Source: an uncultured Bacilli bacterium (lineage in GTDB: Bacteria; Bacillota_I; Bacilli_A; RF39; UBA660). Taken from it: 10,862 nucleotides of DNA. This document shows, one piece after another, positions 6,672-10,862 of the stretch. The notes under the pieces are model-generated. The model had not been told where the DNA came from and ran no database searches. It saw only the letters and a program-made list of their open reading frames with translations. Within the stretch, counting starts at the first letter, position 1. Each line of letters begins with the position of its first letter. Location of the stretch: positions 1 through 10,862 of the forward strand of contig CARMXJ010000041.1 in assembly GCA_949025205.1 (NCBI GenBank). The letters run 5' to 3'. The position numbers and the translations under genes are program-made.

Positions 6672-7394
6672 TTACTCTTCATAACCTCTTAAAAAATAAT
6701 CACATAATTTTTGATAATTGTCTTGGCTGTTTAAACAAGTATCTATTAATCTTTGTTTTTCGTTATGCATTTGATATTCTTTTATACCTTGTATATAAAT
6801 TTGTTTGTTTCTATCTTCAATATAAAAAGGGATAATATCATTTACTAAACATTCTCGAAAAAGAATGATTCTTCCTACTTGTCCGTTGCCATCTTGAAAT
6901 GGGTGAATTTTTTCAAATCGAACATGAAATTCAATTATATCTTCGAAAGATTTATTAGGTAAAGAATGGTACCAAGAAAGCAAAGATTTCATAGCACTTT
7001 CCACTTCTTTATTTCCAACAACATTTGCTAAAGATTTATATTCCCCGACTTGAAACCATTTTTGTTCTTCTTCTGTTAAAGTCCCATTTTTTAAAATAAA
7101 ATGAAATTTTTTAATCATATCTTCTGTTAAAACTTCTTCTAAAGTATCAAGCATATATTTAAATAATGTAAAATGATTTTTCGTTGTAACATCTTTTAAT
7201 ACAATTACTTTATTTTTATCTGCTAAAATAGTACCTGTTTCATAAATACTTTCGGTTTCATTTGGCGTTATTGTTGAACCTTCTAAGTGATTTGTATTAT
7301 AAGCAAAATCAAGCTGCGTTTTGTAATATAAATTGCCTTTCATATTTATTTTTCTTTGTTCTAATAATGCTTTTTTTATTGCTTGCACTGTCAT
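6672..7394 (-). CDS. Fic domain protein, class II with N-terminal inhibitory motif (probable AMPylase)
   Basis: 240 residues from the chosen start. Fic proteins transfer AMP, or sometimes other groups, from nucleotides to hydroxyl side chains of target proteins. The active-site motif is H-P-F-Q-D-G-N-G-Q-V-G-R (164-175), with catalytic His164, Asp168, Asn170 and Arg175; the usual Arg after G-N-G is Gln172 here. The N-terminal T-N-H-L-E-G (34-39) fits the inhibitory helix motif [S/T]xxxE[G/N], whose Glu blocks ATP binding, so activity is probably restrained in cis (class II). The beta-hairpin flap W-F-Q-V-G-E-Y-K-S is present (113-121). I chose the ATG at 7394, preceded by GGGTGAT (7398-7404) at 3 bases, rather than the ATG at 7421, which has no ribosome site and would lie upstream of the predicted transcript start. 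First gene of a two-gene operon. Target unknown. Confidence 0.9.
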   Translation of the reverse strand: MTVQAIKKALLEQRKINMKGNLYYKTQLDFAYNTNHLEGSTITPNETESIYETGTILADKNKVIVLKDVTTKNHFTLFKYMLDTLEEVLTEDMIKKFHFILKNGTLTEEEQKWFQVGEYKSLANVVGNKEVESAMKSLLSWYHSLPNKSFEDIIEFHVRFEKIHPFQDGNGQVGRIILFRECLVNDIIPFYIEDRNKQIYIQGIKEYQMHNEKQRLIDTCLNSQDNYQKLCDYFLRGYEE

Positions 7395-7422
7395 TTCATC
7401 ACCCATTTTCTTTAGTGTCATT

Positions 7423-7431
7423 ATTATATCA
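7423..7431 (-). promoter_or_regulatory. Extended -10 promoter of the Fic operon
   Basis: Minus strand TGATATAAT: a perfect TATAAT (7423-7428) with TG one base upstream (7430-7431). No recognisable -35 lies 16-18 bases upstream, as is common for extended -10 promoters. Predicted transcript start is near 7416, downstream of the ATG at 7421, which supports translation from 7394. Confidence 0.6.
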
Positions 7432-7454
7432 TAAGTGCCCCTATTTTTACGTAC

Positions 7455-7477
7455 AAAAAAAAGACTTTAAAGTCCTA
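7455..7477 (-). terminator. Intrinsic terminator of the lipoprotein gene
   Basis: Minus strand: the palindrome GACTTTAAAGTC (7463-7474) directly follows the TAG stop (7475-7477) and is followed by eight T (7455-7462). The stem is short (four pairs plus flanking G-T and A-T pairs around a TTAA loop), but the T run is good. Confidence 0.65.
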
Positions 7478-8020
7478 ACTGTTTTGGTAGTTATAAATAC
7501 CATGTATTTTTTCTAAATCTTCTGTTGTTATTTTTTCTAAAGTCCATTTGCCATCTTTTTTTATAACGTTAAATTCTATTGTATAGTCCACTCTAGTGTC
7601 CGTCTTTCTCATTTGCTCTAATTTATATTCTAAAAATTTAGCAGCATCATAACTTTTGTCTTCACTCAAAAATTCTTCTTTATGATTATTTTTGTATTCT
7701 TCTGCTTCTTTTTGGGCTTTGTATAAGTCGTACACCGAAATTTTGGCCGTTACAATTGCTTCATCTCCTTCGTATTTTTCTTCCACAATTTCGTATTTTA
7801 AATCTTTGTATTGTTTTTTCATAATACTTTCGTAAGTACTTCCTTGTTCTTCACTTAGTCCCTCTTCTTTTATAAGGTCATTTAATTCTGTTAAAACTTG
7901 CGGATTATGGTTGTTGTATTTTCCTAAATACTCTTTTACAGGGTCACTTGCGGTATCTTTTACACAAGCACACCCAACTACTAAACTGAATGTTAGTAAT
8001 ATGGCTATTATTTTTTTCAT
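7475..8020 (-). CDS. Small lipoprotein, possibly with an NTF2-like domain
   Basis: 181 residues. A typical lipoprotein signal peptide (M-K-K-I-I-A-I-L-L-T-F-S) ends in the lipobox V-V-G-C, so Cys17 would be lipidated and the protein held on the outer face of the membrane. The mature part is acidic and lysine-rich: a helical N-terminal segment (25-75), then a curved-sheet-like pattern (Y-E-I-V-E-E-K-Y-E-G-D-E-A-I-V-T-A-K-I-S-V-Y, 76-97), a helical insert (98-140) and two closing strands (Y-T-I-E-F-N-V-I-K-K-D-G-K-W-T-L-E-K, 146-163). This order resembles NTF2-like/DUF4878-type lipoproteins, a guess from pattern. I chose ATG 8020 over the in-frame TTG at 8053 because AAAGGAG sits seven bases upstream of it and the signal peptide starts there. 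It is a single-gene unit, divergent from trpS. Role unknown. Confidence 0.87.
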   Translation of the reverse strand: MKKIIAILLTFSLVVGCACVKDTASDPVKEYLGKYNNHNPQVLTELNDLIKEEGLSEEQGSTYESIMKKQYKDLKYEIVEEKYEGDEAIVTAKISVYDLYKAQKEAEEYKNNHKEEFLSEDKSYDAAKFLEYKLEQMRKTDTRVDYTIEFNVIKKDGKWTLEKITTEDLEKIHGIYNYQNS

Positions 8021-8056
8021 TTTGATTCTCCTTTTATTTTTATTTTTCTCCAATGT

Positions 8057-8085
8057 TTTTCAAATTATACTTTTTATGTTAAAAT
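8057..8085 (+). promoter_or_regulatory. trpS promoter (extended -10, short leader)
   Basis: Plus strand: TTTTCA (8057-8062), 17 bases, TAAAAT (8080-8085), with TG one base before the -10 (8077-8078). The start would be near 8092, one base before the AGGTGAT ribosome site (8093-8099), leaving a leader of about 12 bases. There is therefore no room for a tryptophan T-box riboswitch or an attenuator. Confidence 0.55.
8064..8069 (-). promoter_or_regulatory. -10 box of the lipoprotein gene, inside the trpS promoter
   Basis: Minus strand TATAAT at 8064-8069, about 44 bases before the ATG at 8020. The hexamer 17 bases upstream is not a -35 match. It lies between the -35 and -10 of the plus-strand trpS promoter, so the two divergent promoters would occlude each other. 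Confidence 0.45.
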
Positions 8086-8103
8086 ACTAGATAGGTGATT
8101 TTA

Positions 8104-9087
8104 ATGAAAAGACTTTTAACAGGTTTACAACCAAGTGGAGAGTTAACTTTAGGGAGTTTAATCGGAGGTATCAGACAAAGTGTTGCGTTTCAAGAAGAAT
8201 ACGATTCTTTCATCTTTGTTCCAGATTTGCATGCCATTACAGTTCCTCAAGACCCTATTCTTTTAAGAGAGCGAATTAAAAAAAATGTAGCTCTTTATCT
8301 TGCTTGTGGAATTGACCCTACTAAAAACACAATATACTTGCAATCACAAAATTTGTATCACACCAATCTTTCATGGGTTTTGGAATGCAATACATACATG
8401 GGAGAAGCTAGTCGTATGACCCAATTTAAAGACAAAAGTAAAAAACAACAAAATGTTGCGGTGGGACTTTTTACTTACCCTATTTTAATGGCAGCGGATA
8501 TTTTACTTTATGATGCTGATTTCGTTCCTGTTGGAGTTGACCAAAAACAACACGTAGAACTGGCTCGTGATATTGCCACAAGGTTTAATAATAAATATGG
8601 AGATGTGTTTACTATTCCGGAACCTTTAATTCCAAAAGTAGGAGCTAAAATTATGAATTTACAAGACCCTACTCGGAAAATGAGCAAATCAGATACTGAT
8701 AGCAAAGGCATTATTTTTCTTTTAGATAGCGAAGAAGTTATCGTTAAAAAAATTATGTCTGCTGTAACAGATAGCGATAATAAAGTGTATTATGATATGG
8801 AAAACAAACCTGGAATTTCTAATCTTTTAACGATTTACTCCGCTTTATCCAATATGGAAATCAAAGAAGTAGAAAGAAAATTTAGTGACTCTAATTACGG
8901 AAATTTAAAAAAAGAAGTAGCAAGTTTAGTAGTGGAAACCTTACTTGCAATACAAGAAAAATATAAGTCTTTTATGGAAGGAGATACAATCGAAAAAATC
9001 CTAGAGGAAGGATGCATAAAGACCAACAAAATCGCGAAAGAAAAATACGATTCTGTTTTGGAAAAAGTAGGACTTGGTAGAGTTTAA
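8104..9087 (+). CDS. trpS: Tryptophanyl-tRNA synthetase
   Basis: 327 residues, usual length for bacterial TrpRS. A class I synthetase of the cytoplasm that charges tRNA-Trp with tryptophan using ATP. The N-terminal G-L-Q-P-S-G-E-L-T-L-G-S (7-18) carries the HIGH-equivalent signature (T-L-G-S here), and K-M-S-K-S (192-196) is perfect. Other family marks are F-V-P-D-L-H-A-I-T (38-46), T-Y-P-I-L-M-A-A-D-I-L-L-Y (124-136) and V-P-V-G-V-D-Q-K-Q-H (141-150). The start is the ATG at 8104, four bases after AGGTGAT (8093-8099); the in-frame GTG at 8095 lies inside that ribosome site. The stop codon overlaps the stop of the convergent minus-strand gene by 4 bases. All key motifs look intact. Confidence 0.97.
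   Translation: MKRLLTGLQPSGELTLGSLIGGIRQSVAFQEEYDSFIFVPDLHAITVPQDPILLRERIKKNVALYLACGIDPTKNTIYLQSQNLYHTNLSWVLECNTYMGEASRMTQFKDKSKKQQNVAVGLFTYPILMAADILLYDADFVPVGVDQKQHVELARDIATRFNNKYGDVFTIPEPLIPKVGAKIMNLQDPTRKMSKSDTDSKGIIFLLDSEEVIVKKIMSAVTDSDNKVYYDMENKPGISNLLTIYSALSNMEIKEVERKFSDSNYGNLKKEVASLVVETLLAIQEKYKSFMEGDTIEKILEEGCIKTNKIAKEKYDSVLEKVGLGRV
8993..9013 (-). terminator. Possible terminator of the 9084-9725 gene, inside trpS
   Basis: Minus strand: ATCCT (9009-9013), a six-base loop, AGGAT (8998-9002) and then five T (8993-8997). It starts 71 bases past the minus gene's stop codon, within the trpS coding sequence. The five-pair stem is short; coding constraint could produce it by chance. Confidence 0.4.
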
Positions 9088-9725
9088 TTTACTTTGTTAT
9101 AAGAAAGTTTAATTAATTCGTAGATAGACAATAAAGAGGCATTGTACTCTTTTTTTAATGCATTTTTCATCTCTTCTACTATTAATTTTAAATCATTGCT
9201 TGTTTTATTAAACCATTCGTAATATAAGTATTTTAGTTTACTTTCATTTTTTGTATCAAATAGAGTATCGATTTCACACTCTATTAATTTTTTTATTTCT
9301 TCTACTTGGCGTAAATTTTTACGTTTTGGATATTTTTCCAGTTTTTCATACTGTAAATCACTTTCTTTTATCGTAAACATCATTTCTAGTAGATTCATTT
9401 CATCCGAAAGTAATAGTTTGCTACGGCCGATAACATTTCCATCTTTATCTAGTTCTAAAGCAAGGGCATTTTTAGCATCGCTTATAACAAAGGCGTATTC
9501 TAAACATTCTGTTGTTGATTTTACAATGGTTTTATTTTCTATAAGTTCTAGTACTTCCCTACAAAATCTTGTTTTGTATTTTAATTGGTCTTTTAATGTA
9601 TTTGTAGAAACTCGAAACAAAGGAATTTTTTTGACAAAGTCAATGGCATCTTCACTTTTCCATTCATAAAATTCATACATTTCTTCTCTTCCAAAATTTA
9701 GTAAACAATCGTAATAATAATACAT
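9084..9725 (-). CDS. Uncharacterised soluble protein of a Bacillota family (DUF3603-like by memory)
   Basis: 213 residues, no signal peptide or membrane helix. It begins M-Y-Y-Y-Y-D-C-L-L-N-F (1-11), followed by E-F-Y-E-W (18-22) and I-P-L-F-R-V-S (34-40). This start and the ending E-L-I-K-L-S-Y-N-K-V recall a conserved Bacilli family of unknown function that I associate with DUF3603; I could not check this. The middle (76-100) has two beta-like stretches (A-F-V-I-S-D, A-L-A-L-E-L-D) and the second half is helical with K-Y-L-Y-Y-E-W-F-N (165-173). I chose ATG 9725 because GGCGGAG sits five bases upstream; the in-frame TTG at 9752 has no such site. The start lies inside the end of the small membrane protein gene. 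No function is proposed. Confidence 0.8.
   Translation of the reverse strand: MYYYYDCLLNFGREEMYEFYEWKSEDAIDFVKKIPLFRVSTNTLKDQLKYKTRFCREVLELIENKTIVKSTTECLEYAFVISDAKNALALELDKDGNVIGRSKLLLSDEMNLLEMMFTIKESDLQYEKLEKYPKRKNLRQVEEIKKLIECEIDTLFDTKNESKLKYLYYEWFNKTSNDLKLIVEEMKNALKKEYNASLLSIYELIKLSYNKVN
9133..9157 (+). terminator. Possible trpS terminator inside the convergent gene
   Basis: Plus strand: AAAGAG (9133-9138), an eight-base loop, CTCTTT (9147-9152) and five more T (9153-9157). It starts 45 bases after the trpS stop, within the coding sequence of the opposing gene. The stem is AT-rich and short. No hairpin nearer the trpS stop is better. Confidence 0.45.
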
Positions 9726-9921
9726 TTTTTCTCCGCCTTTCCATTCCAACAAAAATTAAAATCATTCCAAAAAGAAACAATAAACATTCAAACCTTTTAC
9801 TAATAAACTGAACAAATTCTAAAAAACTATACCCCATTGTAAGTAAATTTGTATAAAGAAGAATAAATAATAAGCCAAAACTTGAAAGCATCAGACCAAA
9901 AACAATGCAAAATATATTCAT
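9673..9921 (-). CDS. Small two-helix membrane protein
   Basis: 82 residues, function unknown. Two hydrophobic helices (about 4-26 and 44-60) are joined by a short loop (Y-S-F-L-E-F-V-Q-F-I-S-K-R-F-E), followed by a very basic tail (E-R-R-R-K-N, then K-F-W-K-R-R). By the positive-inside rule both ends would be cytoplasmic. Support for a real gene: GAGGAG five bases upstream of the ATG, a perfect -10 box upstream, and no competing gene over residues 1-65. Its last 17 codons and stop (TGA) overlap the start of the next gene by 53 bases in another frame. It is first in a two-gene operon with the 213-residue protein, so the two may work together. Confidence 0.7.
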   Translation of the reverse strand: MNIFCIVFGLMLSSFGLLFILLYTNLLTMGYSFLEFVQFISKRFECLLFLFGMILIFVGMERRRKNVLLLRLFTKFWKRRNV

Positions 9922-9963
9922 TTTTACTCCTCTTTACTATTTTATTTCTTATTTCCTCATTTT

Positions 9964-9973
9964 ATTATATAAT
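9964..9973. promoter_or_regulatory. Palindromic shared -10 box for divergent transcription
   Basis: ATTATATAAT is its own reverse complement. It gives TATAAT on the plus strand (9968-9973) for uppP and TATAAT on the minus strand (9964-9969) for the small membrane protein gene. Neither direction has a good -35. Predicted starts are near 9980 (plus, at the AGGTGAT site 9979-9985) and 9957 (minus, leader of about 36 bases). The 69 bases between the two ATGs hold no other site I recognise. Confidence 0.55.
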
Positions 9974-9990
9974 TAATTAGGTGATGATGA

Positions 9991-10800
9991 ATGAAATATA
10001 TAATTTACATTTTACTCGGTATTTTACAAGGATTTACGGAACCTTTACCTATTTCTTCTAGTGGGCATTTATTTTTGTTTAAAAATCTTTTTAATACAGA
10101 TATGATGAACGATTTAAATTTTGAAATCTTTGTCAATTTCGGTTCTTTCTTAGCCATTCTTCTCATTTTTTGGAAAGATATTGTAAAACTAATTCGTTCT
10201 TTTTTTACTTACCTTTTTTATAAGAAAAAAAGAGAAAGTGTTAAAAATGATTTTAAATATTGTATGTTAATTTTGGTAGGAAGTATTCCAGTTGGAATTA
10301 TAGGAGCCCTTTTTAAAGATAAAATTGAAAATGCTCTAAGTATCAAACTTCTTGGTGTTGCTTTTTTAATAACAGCGATTTCTTTGTTCTTAGTTAAAAA
10401 TGTAAACGGCACAAAAGAAGATAAAGACATTACATATAAAGATGCTATCATAATTGGACTTTTACAAATGGTGGCTTTATGTCCAGGTATTAGTCGTAGT
10501 GGTACTGTTTTGGTAGGATGTTTGCTTTGTAAATTAAAACGGGATGCAGCTTTAAAATACACGTTTATGCTTTACTTCCCTGTTAGTGTTGCTTCAATGG
10601 GGCTTGGTATTCTTGATTTTATAGAAAATCCATTAAGTACTAGTTTATTATTTCCATATGTTTTAGGAATGCTTTTTGCTGGAATTGTTACTTACTTTTC
10701 TTATAAATGGTTAAGTGAACTTGTGAAAAAAGGGAAACTTTGGAAATTCTCTATTTATTGTTTAGCCTTGGCTTTGTTTATTTTTATTTATTTTAGATAA
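9991..10800 (+). CDS. uppP: Undecaprenyl-diphosphatase (BacA/UppP family)
   Basis: 269 residues, typical family length. This integral membrane enzyme hydrolyses undecaprenyl pyrophosphate to undecaprenyl phosphate, the lipid carrier for peptidoglycan and other wall polymers; high levels give bacitracin resistance. Both signature regions are intact: G-F-T-E-P-L-P-I-S-S-S-G-H (14-26, with Glu17 and the Ser/His cluster) and P-G-I-S-R-S-G-T (165-172, Arg169). The usual Phe after the motif Glu is Pro18 here, a change that I believe also occurs elsewhere. Several hydrophobic helices span the rest (about 42-60, 91-107, 117-135, 150-163, 190-208, 219-238, 252-268). The ATG has AGGTGAT (9979-9985) five bases upstream. 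It is a single-gene unit, divergent from the small membrane protein, with a strong terminator. Confidence 0.96.
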   Translation: MKYIIYILLGILQGFTEPLPISSSGHLFLFKNLFNTDMMNDLNFEIFVNFGSFLAILLIFWKDIVKLIRSFFTYLFYKKKRESVKNDFKYCMLILVGSIPVGIIGALFKDKIENALSIKLLGVAFLITAISLFLVKNVNGTKEDKDITYKDAIIIGLLQMVALCPGISRSGTVLVGCLLCKLKRDAALKYTFMLYFPVSVASMGLGILDFIENPLSTSLLFPYVLGMLFAGIVTYFSYKWLSELVKKGKLWKFSIYCLALALFIFIYFR

Positions 10801-10815
10801 CATTTTTAAAAGGGG

Positions 10816-10861
10816 CTGTCCGGAAATTAAATGATTAATTTCTAGACAGTTTCTTTTTTAT
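10816..10861 (+). terminator. Strong intrinsic terminator after uppP
   Basis: Plus strand: CTGTC, 2-base bulge, GAAATTAA (10823-10830), loop ATGA, TTAATTTC (10835-10842), 2-base bulge, GACAG (10845-10849), followed by TTTCTTTTTTA. Thirteen paired bases in all. On the minus strand a shorter T run follows the hairpin, so it could also stop transcription entering from the right. Confidence 0.9.
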
Positions 10862-10862
10862 T

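Noticed and set aside
7445..7460. TTTTTACGTACAAAAA near-palindrome before the Fic promoter, possibly the same operator as at 2810
   Set aside because: It shares only the ACGTAC core with the other site and half of it is the T run of the lipoprotein terminator.
8021..8103. T-box or other riboswitch upstream of trpS
   Set aside because: The spacer is 83 bases with a promoter close to the ATG; no T-box sequence or stem structure fits.
10811..10849. GGGGCTGTC inverted repeat at the right edge as an insertion-sequence end
   Set aside because: It forms a compact hairpin with a T run right after uppP, which is fully explained as a terminator.
1..10862. tRNA, rRNA, CRISPR arrays, insertion sequences or prophage
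   Set aside because: No cloverleaf-like sequence, regular direct repeats, transposase or phage structural gene was seen on either strand.

Overview
The window is AT-rich (A/T-heavy in genes and spacers) and looks like the chromosome of a low-GC Gram-positive bacterium (Bacillota, Bacilli-like). The reasons are Shine-Dalgarno sites of the AAGGAG and AGGTGAT types before nearly every gene, sigma-A-like promoters, intrinsic terminators, a lipobox lipoprotein, and a dacB-spmA-spmB cluster in the Bacillus order. TGA is used as a stop (spmA at 3406, the small membrane gene at 9673), so this is the standard bacterial code and not the Mycoplasma code, although the composition is Mollicutes-like. An uncultured gut Bacilli lineage is my guess and is not shown by the sequence.

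Layout: positions 1-8020 are all on the minus strand. From the upstream end (right to left): a lipoprotein (7475-8020) with its own terminator; a two-gene operon of a class II Fic protein and a 501-residue protein of unknown function (7394 down to 5140), closed by a strong hairpin; the overlapping trio dacB-spmA-spmB (5059-2885); a membrane-anchored glucosaminidase-type lytic enzyme (2060-2725) with a near-consensus promoter; and a single-gene unit for a 596-residue membrane protein (160-1950) with a long Asn/Pro-rich cytoplasmic half and Ig-like extracellular domains. A possible gene start runs off the left edge.

On the right, trpS (8104-9087, plus) diverges from the lipoprotein and converges, with overlapping stop codons, on a minus-strand pair: a small two-helix membrane protein (9673-9921) and a soluble protein of unknown function (9084-9725). 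uppP (9991-10800, plus) diverges from that pair and ends at a strong terminator at the right edge.

Much of the content concerns the cell envelope: D,D-carboxypeptidase plus SpmA/SpmB (spore peptidoglycan and spore maturation in Bacillus), a lytic glucosaminidase, a large surface-exposed membrane protein, a lipoprotein, and recycling of the undecaprenyl carrier. I see no mobile element, tRNA, rRNA, CRISPR array or phage gene. The least explained parts are the Fic/501-residue operon, the Asn-rich membrane protein, and the compact divergent and convergent gene junctions.
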